A stretch of 64,000 nt of DNA from Pegoplata infirma (GCA_963921195.1 OY992536.1:175530995-175594994), one strand, 5' to 3'; counted from the stretch's first letter, positions 34,449 through 46,490 are shown. Made by a program: numbers and translations. The notes: generated from the letters alone by a model not told the origin.

Positions 34449-36578
34449 GAGTCCCCGCACAACAATGTCGGAGCGGTTGACGGTTTCGGTCATGGGAGAA
34501 TATAGGCGCAAAACAAAGGCGGCAGCGGAAAATTCAGTCAAACGTTTATGAAGAATTCCAAAATTTTTGACTACAAAAAAAACACTTTTTCGGCCTTACC
34601 TATTTCAATTGTCTTAAAAATTGGTAAATATATTCTTCTGATTTTTATTGAATTTCGGTTTTTGTTATTTAGTCAAAATTGTGAATGGTTCGCGTTTTAT
34701 CGCTGTTCAAAGTTTGTATTTTGCAACAATTGCATGAGAAATACACAATGTTTAAATGATCATATCTTTGGAACGCATCATCCGATTGTCACGAAATAAA
34801 GCGCAAAATAATTGTCATGTCCTGTTCTTAAAGTAGAATTTTCAAAAAGAATAGGATGCTTTGCAAAAAGGATATTGAAATTAAAAAATGTCCTTAATTT
34901 GCAAATATCTCAAAATGCGTATCTTTAATTTTCCTATATTTTTTTGCACATATAGCCCAAAATGTACTTAACGACATATGTAAATCCCAAATTGAGGTGA
35001 TAAGCGGTTTAATTATAAACGTGGTATCATGAAACGACTTATTAATTTTTGTAAATAACTCTTGTTTACAAATGAAAAACAATTTCTGCGCAGTAACCGT
35101 TAATATTTTTTTATATGTATTTTGGATCGCTAAACTCAAAAATTTCATTAATAAAACATTTCGCGAAAACGTTTTCGTTTAATGAACTTTTTAGCGTTTG
35201 GAGGTATTTTGACTGTTTTTCTTATATCTTAAGTTCTGTTTATCTGATCTTCTCGCAATAAAAACCAAATTAAAGACAATAAAATTTCCAACAAATCCTA
35301 CATTCATCATTTTTCCATTAGTATATATAACAAAAATCAATAAGTCGTTTCGCGAAACCACGTTTATAATAAAACCGCTTATCACCCCAATTTGGGATTT
35401 GCATATGTTGTTAAGTACATTTTGGGCTATATGTGCAAAAAAATATAGGAAAATTAAAGATACGCATTTTGAGATGTTTGCAAATTAAGCAAATTTTTTT
35501 AATTTCAATATCCTTTTTGCAAAGGATCCAATCCTTTTTCAAAATTCTATTTTAAGAACAGGACATAACCATTATTTTTCTCTTTATTTCGTGACAATCG
35601 GATGACGCGTTCCAAAGATACGATCATTTAAACATTATGTATTTTTCATAAAATTTTTGCAAAATACCAACTTTGAACAGCGATAAAACGCGAACCATTC
35701 ACAATTTCGACTAAAAAACAAAAACCGAAATTCAATAAAAATCAGAAGAATGGATATGTTAAGTTTTGGATAAATTGAACCACCATCGGCTGATTGCCTA
35801 TGCTATTTAAAATGGAACCAGTCTTATATTCACATTATTTTTTCACTTTTTCTGCACATTTTTATTTATTTTCTTATTTATTAATATAATTTTTTCATAT
35901 TGATTCGTTTTTTTTGTGTTTGTTTTTAGAATTTTATATATTTTTTTTAGAGATCACATTTTTTTGTTTACTTTATCGAAAATAATCGAAATATTTAAAA
36001 AATGTGGTAACATTTTCATATCAAAAATTAAAAGAGATAGAGAAACCGACACAAAAATAAAATTGATTTTATCAAGCTCTTTGTCTCCCGCTCTTAATAT
36101 TTTGAAACTTTTTAACAGAAGGTACGAAAACTGTTAGACGAGGAAAATACGATAATGTTAAATTAACATTGTTGGTTTGACAAATAATGCTAACTTTTTA
36201 TATCGAAAAAGCGCTTAATCAATTAAAAAAAAATGTATCAATTTATAATTTTTATGTTAATATTATTTAGGAAATACCTTTAAAAGTGTTTAAAACAAAT
36301 TGTCAGCACGCTAGATTTAGTCTGAAAATCGCCAAACTGCAACACTTTTTTTTTTGTTTATATCAAACTTAAGGGATTTTTTTTGGTTTGATCAAACGTC
36401 CAGTTCGATGGCGGACTTAGCAAAGGGAATTTAAGAGCGGCTTTAACAGAAGAAGAGCGAGTTCAGATCTCTTTAGTATTGATACTCCTTGATTTTATTC
36501 AAGCGGTTTTCGGTCGAGCGTTTTTTCTTGCCAAATTTGTGTAAAAAAAACGACACCGACAATGTTGTGCGGGGACTC
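34449..36578. mobile_element. 2.1-kb foldback, GAGTCCCCGCACAACA ends
   Basis: Ends GAGTCCCCGCACAACAATGT and the inverse ACATTGTTGTGCGGGGACTC; TCT flanks both sides (34446-34448, 36579-36581), a possible 3-bp duplication. Long inverted arms meet near 35190 (for example TTTTGGGCTATATGTGC at 35419 and its inverse at about 34948). The right arm has about 700 bp of extra sequence after 35760. No transposase frame. Confidence 0.75.
36072..36480. repeat. Inverted duplication, left member
   Basis: Runs from CAAGCTCTTTGTCTCCCGC to GATCTCTTTAGTATTGATA, including ACGATAATGTTAAATTAACA and GTCCAGTTCGATGGCGGAC. The inverse copy is at 36965-37440, outside the right terminus of the 34449-36578 foldback. Confidence 0.8.
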
Positions 36579-36581
36579 TCT

Positions 36582-36740
36582 AATACACTCTAAACAACTT
36601 TCTCAGATTCTGAGACCTTTTTCCTACAGGATAAGTTTAAAATTCTGAGAAACTTTTCTATAAAAAAATTCTCAGACTTTTTGCAAGGAAAAAATTTTCA
36701 ATTCTCAAACATTTTCTTTTTCGGATTTTTGAGAAGATTT
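36582..36740. repeat. Diverged TCTCAGATTCTGAGA repeat tract, right
   Basis: CAACTTTCTCAGATTCTGAGACC and several degenerate units continue the tract from 34448, as expected if the foldback inserted into it. Confidence 0.7.
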
Positions 36741-36964
36741 TTCAAATTAAAAAAAAAAAAAACTACTATTTACGCTTCTTTTCTCATAATAAGAACTTCC
36801 AGATTGACAAATATTTTTCACAGAAAACTTTCAGATTTAGTTACAATTTTCTTTTAAAAAGTTTCAGTAAATTAAGATTTAAATTAAGAGTTTTCAGATT
36901 TTTCCTTTAAAAATGGTAAAAACCTTTTTTAAGACAAATTTTCGAATTTCAAGCAAAGACTATC

Positions 36965-37440
36965 AATACTTAAAGATATGTGAAGTCTCCTTTCTTCTGT
37001 TAAACCCTCTCTTAAATTCCCTTTGCTAAGTCCGCCATCGAACTGGACGTTTGATCAAACCAAAAAAAATCCCTTAAGTTCGATATAAACAAAAAAAAGT
37101 GTTGCAGTTTGGCGATTTTCAGACTAATGCTAGCGTTTTTTTTTTCATCTAGCTGTAAAAAAAGTTTTTTTTTGTGGATTATCGGGAAATCCAATGACTT
37201 TTTATTTGCTGACAATTTGTTTTAAACACTTTTAAAGGTGTTTCTTAAATAATATTAACATAAAAATTATAAATTGATACATTTTTTTAAAATTTATTAA
37301 GCAATTTTTCGATATAAAAAGTTAGCATTACTTGTCAAACCAACAATGTTAATTTAACATTATCGTATTTTCCTCGTCTAACAGTTTTCGTACCTTCTGT
37401 TATTCCAAAATATTAAGAGCGGCAGACAAAGAGCTTGTTT
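36965..37440. repeat. Inverted duplication, right member
   Basis: Inverse copy of 36072-36480, carrying TCCGCCATCGAACTGGACG and TGTTAATTTAACATTATCG. It contains an insertion of roughly 70 bp around 37135-37200 relative to its partner. Confidence 0.8.
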
Positions 37441-37454
37441 CAAGATTTTTGAAA

Positions 37455-37568
37455 CATTTTTGAAAAAATTTCCTTCTTTTTTATTTTTTTTTTATTTTTT
37501 CTTTCTTTTTCTTTCTTTTTTTTTCTTTTTTGTTTTTTTTTTTCTTTTTTGTTTTTTTTTTCTCTTTT
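37455..37568. repeat. Polypyrimidine tract
   Basis: About 110 bases of almost only T and C on the plus strand. The 68-codon frame over it is a composition artefact. Confidence 0.85.
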
Positions 37569-37569
37569 T

Positions 37570-37745
37570 ATACCCTCCAACCACAGTATGGGGGTATACT
37601 CACTTTGTCATTCCGTGTGTAACGCATCGAAATATCAGTCTAGGACCCCATAAAGTATATATATAATTCATCAGTGATCCATTCTAAGACATTCTAGCGA
37701 TGTCCGTCTGTCCGTCCGTCCGTCCGTCCGTCTGTCCGTCTGTGG
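37570..37745 (-). repeat. Family A repeat, partial copy
   Basis: TATACCCTCCAACCACAG to GTCCGTCTGTGGATATAGTCC, with GTCC tandem repeats at 37707-37741. It breaks off after about 175 bp into unrelated sequence. Confidence 0.85.
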
Positions 37746-38490
37746 ATATAGTCCAAACACGAAGTAAGACATCAAAAATACTAGAAATTTCATCGACTTT
37801 CAGAATCGCTTTTAAAAATGTCCATGTCTTTATTGGTTGCGGTACAATAGCCTAATACCGTTATTCTGGTGTGTATCGATTGCCAACCTTGCTTATAGGA
37901 AATAGTATATGTAAAAGAAACACACCCAAACAATTACAATACGTTTAAAACAACGAGAATTGTGTTGGTAGGTAACGGTGCTACTTGTCATGCATTGACA
38001 TATTGACATTAAAGTGAAAAATGTTTTTAAAAATTTAAAGTATGTATATAAAATCGAATCGTATCACACGCATGTTTGGGGGCGTGTTATGCAATAATAT
38101 TGATGTAATATGTTAATAGATTGAATGTTGATTGTATTCTGTTAAATGGAATGTAATCGATATTACCACTTAAACAAAAATACAAAACAATAGAATTTAC
38201 ATATTTTAAATTTTTCTTTTCGTTTCTCTCCTCTTTTTTGGCAGAAGGAAATCAGTGGGAACAATGGTGGGTTGTTTGAAATTCTTTAGATGTGATTTGT
38301 GCATAAAGTGATTACAACTACTTTAAATGTGATTTTAAATAAATGAAAATCAAAATGAGCAGAAAAATTACATCAATTAGTTAGGATTATAAGAAAATCT
38401 AATTCTGTAATATGTTTAAAATTAATTCTTTCAAAATGTTCTTGGAGAAATATAAGAGACATTTTTTGCCAAATCATACAACTTCAGACA
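37746..38490. other. Non-coding, nothing recognised
   Basis: I see no gene or repeat boundary; a short pyrimidine/GAAGG stretch near 38220-38250 is the only compositional change. Confidence 0.4.
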
Positions 38491-38499
38491 CTACCCATT

Positions 38500-38770
38500 T
38501 TTGATATATTTTAGTAAGTACTAATTCAAATTTCATACCAATTTTCAGCCTTTTATTCCAAATTGGTTTTGAGTAATCCATGTTTCAAAATTGCGATTTT
38601 TTCAAAACAATCATAAAATTAAAATTGTCAAAGAGTTTTAACCAGTGGAAAATATCGAGAAAATATTCTCATTAAAATAAAACAATATTTTTAAAGAAAA
38701 GTGTTATCATTTGCTTTAAATTGTATTAAAATCGGTTTAACTATTTTCAAGTTATAACAGTGCACTATTA
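38500..38770. repeat. Fragment related to the 61965-63700 foldback
   Basis: CCAATTTTCAGCCTTTTATTCC and GGTTTTGAGTAATCCATGTTTC parallel ACCGATTTTCAGCTTTTTATTTC and GGTGTTGAGTAATCAATTTTTC near 62050-62100. Confidence 0.5.
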
Positions 38771-38789
38771 TTTTCGAACACTTTTTACT

Positions 38790-39005
38790 TTACATGGGTG
38801 CGTATGATTAATATCTAAATTTTGCGTCTGCTAAAATCATACGCACCCGTATAAAAATTTCTATTCTTTTTAGTGTTTTCATGGTGCGTATGATTGTTTT
38901 TTGATTTGACACATTTTAAACAATTTTATTAAAAAAAGTTTTCGGTACAAATGTGGTCAAAGAAGTAGAATTTTATGAGCTTGATTTTACAATGATGATT
39001 TTCTA
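38790..39005 (+). repeat. CATACGCACC repeat, copy 1
   Basis: Contains GGGTGCGTATGATTAATATC, AAATCATACGCACCCGTAT and ATGGTGCGTATGATTGTTTTT, then TTTTCGGTACAAATG. The same order occurs inverted at 48120-48355. Confidence 0.75.
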
Positions 39006-39029
39006 GTTTTGCCTTACTCTCCCATATAA

Positions 39030-39203
39030 AAACAAGTAAGAAAGTTATAGTCGGTTAAGACCGACCATATGATACCCTACACCAGCGTTTTCCGGAAAAT
39101 GGGTCCCAAGTCCAAACATGGACCGATTGGATCTGTCTTTTGTAAGATTTTATTTAGTGTAGAAAACACACACAGATCAAATTTTAGTGGAATTGGTATA
39201 TAT
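39030..39203 (+). repeat. Interspersed repeat family B, left part
   Basis: Starts AACAAGTAAGAAAGTTATAGT, GTCGGTTAAGACCGAC (a palindrome) and ATGATACCCTACACCA. It ends at a hAT insertion and continues at 40868. Family B parallels family A in layout: a short palindrome after the start and inverted ends. Confidence 0.75.
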
Positions 39204-39835
39204 TAGGGTATTCAATCGATTAACCGTTAATCGGTTAACCGATTAATTTTGGTCGATTAACTGTTCGAATAATTTAAAATTGTCAGTTTTCAAATAACAA
39301 ATAAACCGATTAATTTGTGTCGGTTAACCGATTAACCGATTTTTTTTTTTTTGTACTTTTACCTATTTTTTTTGCTTTATTTTGTTTTTTGATATTTCAT
39401 TTTTAATTTAAATTACGGTTCTGCTGAAAGAAGTTTAGGTCTAAAAAAAATTATCAAACTCTTTTAGCAACATGTAAAAACTTCGTCAAGAAAATATTTT
39501 ATCGAAGTCCTAAAAAGATATTTCGGTTTAAAAAAAGAAAACAAACTTTGTCACCCAAGCAAATTTTTTATACATTGCTAACAGTATACATATATGTATA
39601 TATATTTTTCTATTAGTTTTTCATGCGCCTAATCCGAATCTGACCTTAGAACTGATCCATCTCATCTTGAGATATTTAGATTTTCGATTGACAATACTCA
39701 GATTTTTTCAATGTTCGGGACCCTGTAAAACCGCGAATTATTTTATAATGTATAAACCGTCTGACAGCCAATATTAAACATGAATCGGATGATAATGTCT
39801 GAAAGTAGAGATCAAATAAAGTAAAACTGCATTTA

Positions 39836-40037
39836 CAGTTTTTCATTTCGTGATCCTGTTTCCAAAAATTTTAAAGGATTACATTTTAAAAAATTTTATA
39901 AATTTTTTTTTTAATATTTGTACTTGTCCTAGGATACCACTGGTGATGGAAAATGAAAGAGGAGGATTTGTAAAATTTAATCCTCTAAAACTTTGAAGTC
40001 GTTTTAAAAGGAAACAGGATCACGAAATGAAAAACTG
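39836..40037. mobile_element. Nested Tc1/mariner-type MITE
   Basis: 202 bp with inverted ends CAGTTTTTCATTTCGTGATC (28 bp or more, near-perfect) and TA on both sides (39834-39835, 40038-40039). Confidence 0.8.
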
Positions 40038-40267
40038 TATATGAAGTTTTACCAAATTTAGTCTCTAGTTTCAAACGTATATTACCCAGTTCGTGTTTAA
40101 CGACTTTTTTCCATTTTTGTCGGACGGTGTAAATAGTTCAGCACATTTCAAATTCTGATATTTTTGGAATCCTTTAGATATATTTTTTTATTACGGAGAT
40201 ATCGACTGATAAAATTATTGGAATTTTGGCCCTGACAAATAAAAGAAAAGAAATTTGGAAACCAACA

Positions 40268-40425
40268 CTCAAATTTTTTTTTTTCCAATGAACGATTTTC
40301 ATAGTATTTATGAACTTTTTCATAATACTTATAAACTTTTTTCATAAATACTATGAGAAAGTTAATAAATTGTATGAATTTGTTCATAAATACTATGAAT
40401 ATCGCTCATGGAAAAAAAAATTTTT
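40268..40425. repeat. Inverted TTCATAGTATTTATGAAC motifs
   Basis: TTTTTTTCCAATGAACGATTTTC at the left and GCTCATGGAAAAAAAAATTT at the right, with CATAGTATTTATGAAC variants in both directions between. It may be a further small nested foldback; related motifs appear at 57430-57560 and 55590-55660. Confidence 0.55.
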
Positions 40426-40867
40426 GTGTGAAACAATTTTTTTTTTTCATATTTTTAGTACCGAATTCTAAACTTTTTTAGGGGTGCATCTAAGCCCGGC
40501 AGCAATTTGGCTCAATTTTTCCTTTTTATAAAAATTGCTTTAATTTTTTTACATTTTTTCACATTAAATTGGTGCCAATTTGGATTGGGATAATTTTTAG
40601 GTTGCCATACAAAAATTCTTTATTTGGGCTAACGGGTATTTAAAGCTTCGTCATGTCGGATATAGATTTCTTATTAATAAAATTCTTAAAAGTATATACA
40701 ATTCGTGGTTTTATATTCAATTTAAATTTTAAATTGATATTATTCGGTTAACCGAATAATTCAAATTTAACCGATTATTAACCGATTAAATCTCAACCCC
40801 GATTAATTATTTGCTCGATTAACCGATTAAACCAGAACCTCGAATAATTGAATACCCTAGTATATAT

Positions 40868-41500
40868 TTTTGTCAATATACCGATTTAACTGAATATCGG
40901 TCGAAATTTTTATATGGGGAATGGTCCAATTATATTCCGATTTGATAAGGTTACTAAAGTACACGGTTAACACCTAAAAATAAAATTTTTATCAAATATT
41001 CCATTTTTATGAATTTTGAGGGAATTATGTGAATATCGTGAGGGTAGTTTGTATGGGGGCTACCAGAACCACGGACCCGATCCCTTTGAAATTTAGAATG
41101 GTGATTTCTGCATACAAAATTTGATTACCAGATAAATTTCAAAGCGATACCTATTATAATACGGTTATTAGAGTCATTTAAGCCGAATCTAAAGGGGGCG
41201 TTTGTATAGCGGTTAGGTCTTAACATGGACCGATTTTCTCCAATTTCAATAGGCTTCGTCCTTGGGCCAAAAGATGTTTAAATTTCAAATTTCAAGTCAA
41301 TTGATTGAAAATTGCGACCTGTATCGTGCTTAAACCGATAGATGGACAGACGGACGGACGGACATCGCTAAATCGACTCAAAAAGTAATTCTGAGTCGAT
41401 CGGTATGCTTAAAGGTAGGTCTAGGACCAATATTTCGGGTAGTTACAAACATCAGCACAAAATCATTATACCCTGTACCACAGAGTGGTGTAGGGTATAA
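40868..41500 (+). repeat. Interspersed repeat family B, right part
   Basis: Continues to GACAGACGGACGGACGGACA, TCGACTCAAAAAGTAATTC and the end CAGAGTGGTGTAGGGTATAA, the inverse of the family's TACCCTACACC start. Confidence 0.75.
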
Positions 41501-41519
41501 TTACCTATTTGGCTGTGTG

Positions 41520-41716
41520 ACGATTAGCTCTAGAGGCTATATTTAAATCAGAACATTTTTCCTACATAAAAAGTCACAAATTCTAACACATTTTTTATTT
41601 AGAAAAAACTTTATATTCTAAAACATTTTTTGTATAGAAAAAGACTCTAATTCAAAATATTTTTTCCTATTGGAAAAGCCTTAATCATTAGAAAACGTCT
41701 CACCCTATAATACAAT
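41520..41716. repeat. Diverged satellite-like tract
   Basis: Degenerate AATTCTAACACATTTTTTATTTAGAAAAA units of about 35-40 bp, a further decayed example of the satellite theme. Confidence 0.6.
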
Positions 41717-42479
41717 ATAATAAGCAGTGCTGTATGCTATGATTGAAATAACGAAACAAATAAATAACAATATTTTTAAAAAAATATTCAAATAAGCGAT
41801 TATTTAAATATTTTGAAAATGAATAATATTTATTTGCTATTATTTAAATAACGAAAAATTTAAATAATTTTTTCTGATTGATTATTCAAACAAAAAAAAA
41901 TAAATTTTTCTTATTATTCAACAAAAATTTTTGAATAATTTTGGTTATTCACAAAAATATCAAATAAATAACGTATTATTCAAACAAAAAAAAATAAATA
42001 TTCTTGAAAATTTTGTGTTTGAAAAAGAAATGTATTTTTTTATTTTGTCATTTATTATACAGTGAAACATAAAATTATTCATACAAAATAGTTTTGTTTA
42101 AAATTACCTTCTTTTAAAAAGTTTTATTTTTGAATTTTTAGGAGAATTGTTGTATAGAGAATGCTATTAAAACTATAAAAAGCCCAATTGAATTTCAGAA
42201 AAGCTAAGTTGTAATTTATAAAAAGTCAATTGAAATACAGAAAAGTTGTGTTGTAATTCAGGAAATTCCAATTGAAATCCTTCTTTTCTGTCATCCTTAT
42301 CTCCCACTCTATTTTAAGCTTCACTGGTGATATTATTGTAGCTTTAATTTGAGGCCCCCAATTCATTATTAATACTCCTTCGCCAAGTCTATGATGGAGC
42401 ACCAGGGGAGGGAGCCGGGGGACATTGAGGGACACCTTCCCACTCGTGATAAATGTTAGCAAATTCATTTATTATAATT

Positions 42480-42590
42480 TTTACAATAAAGCAAGGATGG
42501 GTACCAATACCTTTTCAATACCAATACCCTATAATAACAATTTTAATTGAAAACCAATACCGAAGAAAAACTAATACCTTTATTTGGGCG
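42480..42590. repeat. ACCAATACC motif cluster
   Basis: GGGTACCAATACCTTTTCAA, ATACCAATACCC and ACCAATACCG within 90 bp: probably one motif-rich end of another element; no partner end found. Confidence 0.4.
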
Positions 42591-43265
42591 TGAGTTTGCG
42601 TGATTTAATTTTTGATTTTACTTATTTAATACTCACTCACTCCGTTGCAATACACCATAAATGAAAGTTCTGTGATATTAGTTTCTAAGTTTAAACTGTG
42701 ATTTTTTATTTCTTATTGTTTTGATTATTTATTTATATTTTTTAATTAATTGTGCCGTGTCGTCCTTTAATTATACACATATTTTTAAATGATTAAACTA
42801 TGTAATTAAAAAGAAACAATTTAATAAAAACATAACTCCTGATGATGTCGGAATACAACTGACGAAACGTCGAGAAACATGGTAAAATAAATTGTTTTAT
42901 TTATATCAAATTTAATCCCTGACCATAATCAGCCCAAAATAAAAATTAAAATTTACTAAAATATAAACACAATTGGTCATAAAACACAAATTAAAAGAAT
43001 TTTTTCATTTCTTGCAAAAAAAAAATTTTAGCTGTTTTTTTTTTTTTTTTTGTAAGAAAATTTGTTTGCGTGAGTGGAGCTTGCAAGACTCATGCGTGAG
43101 CGTGTTTGAATCTGGCGTAAGTTACGCGTGAGCGTGAGAAATTTTAATTTCAATCACGTGATTGTGAGTGAGTGAAAAAATTGCGTTAGTGATTAGTGAG
43201 TGATAAGTTTTTTTTTGCGTGAGCGTGAGTGAGTGTGAGTCAAAATCCACTCACGCGCCCATTTC
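42591..43265. mobile_element. Element with ACTCACGC / GCGTGAGTG motif arrays
   Basis: Starts GGGCGTGAGTTTGCGTGA and ends CCACTCACGCGCCC, with ATTT outside both ends. Dense GCGTGAGTGAG motifs at 43070-43260 and a few at 42590-42650. A related, duplicated array is at 54360-54860. Confidence 0.55.
42790..42900 (+). repeat. Penelope-like element 3' tail fragment
   Basis: CCTGATGATGTCGGAATACA then CTGACGAAACGTCGAGAA and AATAAATTGTTTTATTTA match, in order, the tail at 56835-56900 of the Penelope-like element. Confidence 0.6.
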
Positions 43266-43428
43266 TACTGTAAACGATATGTTTTTGTTTTTATCCTTGA
43301 TCGATTTAAAGACTTCCTAGTAATATCCGCCTGTATCTCCGTCTGTCTGACCCTATTTCTGCAGAAAGTACGAAAGAGAAAAACTAAAGAAAATTAAGAG
43401 CTTAAACGTGTAAGCAATAGGTGTTAGG

Positions 43429-43510
43429 ATTCGAAGAAGAAATCAACACTTCATTCCCCATTTCAGGTATTAGGATTCTTTGAAGAAATCAACACTTCAT
43501 TTTTATAAGA
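43429..43510. repeat. Short direct duplication
   Basis: A TTAGGATTC...GAAGAAATCAACACTTCATT segment of about 35 bp occurs twice, 46 bp apart. Confidence 0.7.
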
Positions 43511-43519
43511 AATGCCTAA

Positions 43520-44230
43520 AAGTATTTAAAATATTCAGCGTACATTTTGACCATTAAGGTTTAGTTAGCCTAAAAACGTCAACTTAACGTTAACTCTATG
43601 CAATGTTCATTACGCAAAATAGTACAAAACATTCTTATTTATGTTTTGCTTTTTTTTTGTTAAGTTAGAGAAATTTTATTCCCAACAAAACTTCTTTACG
43701 TTTTTACTTGACATAGAAGTAAGAAAAATAATAACGACTAGGTTAGCTACCCGTTACCGTCACCTAACGTAGCGTAGCGGTCAAAATCATATACAAAATC
43801 CCGTAACCTTCTGCAAAGAAGAATAATTGCTCTCACTTCTTCCCATCTAACAAAAACCTCTCTACGCTACTTTAGGGTACGGTTACGGGTGCATTTAAAA
43901 ATAGAATAATACATTCAAAAATATATTTTTTTTTTTCTTTAGGAAAAATTTTTAATTGTATACATATGCATTTTTTTTATTTAAATAAATTTTGTGTAGT
44001 AGAAAGATTTTAGAGTTAATACTAAAGAATATTTTCTTAAAAATGTCACCAAAGCCAAAAACCTTGAAAATCTGAGTAAATATACATCCTCACAGGACTT
44101 TTTGTTGTATTTGAAAAATATCTGAAAGTATTTTAAAAACTTCAGTATTTTCCATAGGAAAATGTTTTAACAACATTTTAAAATAGTAAAAATCTAAAGA
44201 TTTCAGTTCGGGAAAATTTACAAAGAATAT
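43520..44230. other. Non-coding; GTAACC/ACGTTA-rich patch
   Basis: 43570-43900 carries several TAACGTTA, CTAACGTAGCG and ACCGTAACC-like motifs in both directions, perhaps the ends of an undescribed small element. No gene. Confidence 0.35.
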
Positions 44231-44238
44231 TCTAACTA

Positions 44239-45042
44239 CACTCAAAATAACAACTCTGTAAAATACTCTGTAAAATGACTGTAATCTCAATTCAACAGAT
44301 ATTTGACAGAGTTTTCTGTCAAAATACAGATTTAAAGAAAATACTTTGTATTTTGTTGTGACAAAAAAACAAAGAGTCATCTGTTATATTACTTTTTACT
44401 TCGTAATCTTAATTTTACAGATAATTAACAGAGTTTTCTGCTAAAATACAGACCTATGCAAAATACTTCGTATTTTTTTATAACCAAAAAAATTTTCTGT
44501 TTTGAGTAGTTTTTGTTACCAAACATCAAAATTTTATCTGTATATTTTTATTTTTTGAGAAAAAGTTTAAATAGTACTTAGCAAGAAAAGTTATCAAAAA
44601 AAATTTTTCAGAAATTTTATAAAAATTTTACAAAATAACATGCATTTAACTAAACTCTGTAAATTTACAGAGTTTTTTCTGTATTTTTTTTGCATCAAAT
44701 GTATTTTACAAATATATGTAAATTTACATAGTTTTCTTTGCTAAATGGTGATTTATTTAACCAATATTTTACTAGAAACTTTGTAAATTAACAGTTTTTT
44801 TTTGTCCAAAGCATTTTACAGAGTTTAATAGTAAAATTACAGAGTTTTCTCTGTAAAAAGCTTTCATATTTAACTAATATTTTACTACAAACTCTGTAAA
44901 TTAACAGTTTTTTTCTGTCAAAATCATTTTACAGAGTTTTTTAGTAAAATTACCAAGAAATGTTGTTAGCTGGAAAAGTATGGTGTACTCTGTTAAATTA
45001 GCAGAGTTTTTCTGTAATTTAACAGAGTTATTATTTTGAGTG
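44239..45042. mobile_element. CAC...GTG TIR element, CTCTGTAAAAT motifs
   Basis: Ends CACTCAAAATAACAACTCTG and inverse CAGAGTTATTATTTTGAGTG with TA on both sides (44237-44238, 45043-45044). Many AACTCTGTAAAATT / AATTTACAGAGTTTT motifs throughout. The ends are closely similar to 4088-5750. Confidence 0.82.
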
Positions 45043-45754
45043 TAATGTTTTAGTAAAAAACGCTTTGTTAAGAAGTTTACTATTAAACAATATTAGTTTG
45101 TAAAAATAATTTTCTGTTTCACTGTATAATAAATGACAAAATATATAAAATACATTTCTTTTTCAAACACAAAATTTTCAAAAATATTTGTTTTTTTTTT
45201 GTTTGAATAATACGTTATTTATTCAATTTTTTGTGAATAACCAAAATTATTAAAAAATTTTTGTTAAATAATAAGAAAATTTATTTTTTTCCTGTTTGAA
45301 TAATCAATCAGAAAAAATTATTTGAATTTTTTGGAAACAAATATTATTTTATTTATATGAAATTGAATAAAATAAAATTGTATTTTATTCAAATCAAAAT
45401 AAATAAAATAACAGATCATTTTATTTTTTGATAACCAACTAAAATATTAAAGTATTTTATTTTTTCCAAAAAATTCAAATAAAAGTATTCAATAATACAG
45501 CTTTGATAATAAGTATTAATATGACAATTAGTATTTTTCAAAATATTAATAAACATTCAACTTTACACTAATTGAGCATTAGAAGAAGAACAATATCGTC
45601 TCTAAGTTTGACACGATCATCAAACAACTAACAAAAAATTACTAAAACTTATTCATATGACTACCCTATATGCTAGTTGGTTTTTTAAATCTCAAATAAA
45701 TGAGTTATTTGCGAATGTAATCCCATATGTTTGCTCAAATTCGGATTACTTTTT

Positions 45755-46490
45755 TTATACCCTCCAACTACAGTATGGGTGTATACTCACTTTGTCATTC
45801 CGTGTGTAACGCATCGAAATATCGGTCTAGGACCCCATAAAATATATATATTATTGATCAGTGATCGATTCTAAGACATTCTAGCGATGTCCGTCTGTCC
45901 GTCCGTCCGTCCGTCCGTCCGTCCGTCTGTCCGTCCGTCCGTCCGTCCGTCTGTGGAAGACACGATACAGTCCAAAATAAAAATTATAGACTCCTGAAAT
46001 TTGGAACATATATGTCTTATGTTCATTGGCTGGTTAAGTTCGGAGATGGGCAAAATCGGACCAGGGGGGAAAAAGTTCCCCCTTGAAGAACTAAACAAAC
46101 CTCTGAAAAATAACATATTTTTACATGATTTTTTGTGTTTTTGTTTAACAAATCCAACATTTTTATGCTACAAGAAGTTCAAGGTCCTGCATTTGGACCC
46201 ACAGAATTAGAAAAAATCGTTTTATGGACCGCCCCCCCCCTCCTTTTATGGGCGTGGAATAATTTGTTTTTATATAATGCTAAATTTGTATTTCTTTAGT
46301 GCAAAAAGCATAAGAATTATTTTGTTTTAACACTTATTCGAGAAGAATTGTGCCCCCAATTACCAATACCGACCCCCCCCCCCCCCAAAAAAAAAGAAGA
46401 CGCCTCTGCAATTTTTTTTTTATTTATTTGCTTGTTGGAGGGTATGAAAGATTCGGCACAGCCGAATTTAACACTCTTACTTTTTAATAT
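45755..46490 (-). repeat. Interspersed repeat family A, complete copy
   Basis: About 735 bp without insertion: TATACCCTCCAACTACAG start (plus strand), a GTCC/GTCT tandem block (45893-45951), GGGGGGAAAAAGTTCCCCC, C-rich tracts (46230-46240, 46373-46386) and the end TTCGGCACAGCCGAATTTAAC. It serves as the empty-site reference for the three interrupted copies. The short frames on both strands are low-complexity or repeat. Confidence 0.9.

Larger units (their letters stand above)
39204..40859. mobile_element. Non-autonomous hAT element, TTAACCGATTAA motifs
   Basis: Ends TAGGGTATTCAATCGATTAA and TCGAATAATTGAATACCCTA in inverse; the 8-bp duplication GTATATAT is at 39196-39203 and 40860-40867. Both subterminal zones are arrays of TCGGTTAACCGATTAA motifs. 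The interior holds a small Tc1-type MITE (39836-40037) and an inverted AT-rich block (40268-40425). No transposase. Confidence 0.88.
41725..45505. mobile_element. 3.8-kb hAT-like element with nested elements
   Basis: Ends CAGTGCTGTATGCT and the imperfect inverse CAAAGCTGTATTATTG; the 8-bp duplication ATAATAAG is at 41717-41724 and 45506-45513. Inverted subterminal blocks (about 41840-42100 and 45075-45350) share long TTATTCAAACAAAAAAAA / GTATAATAAATGACAAAA stretches. Inside are an array of GCGTGAGTG motifs, a Penelope-type tail (42790-42900) and a TA-flanked element (44239-45042). No transposase. Confidence 0.8.

Noticed and set aside
37460..37666. Phenylalanine-rich membrane protein
   Set aside because: The run of F comes from a polypyrimidine tract followed by a family A repeat.
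45871..46116. Protein with TDGR repeats
   Set aside because: The repeat is a translation of the GTCC tandem block of family A.
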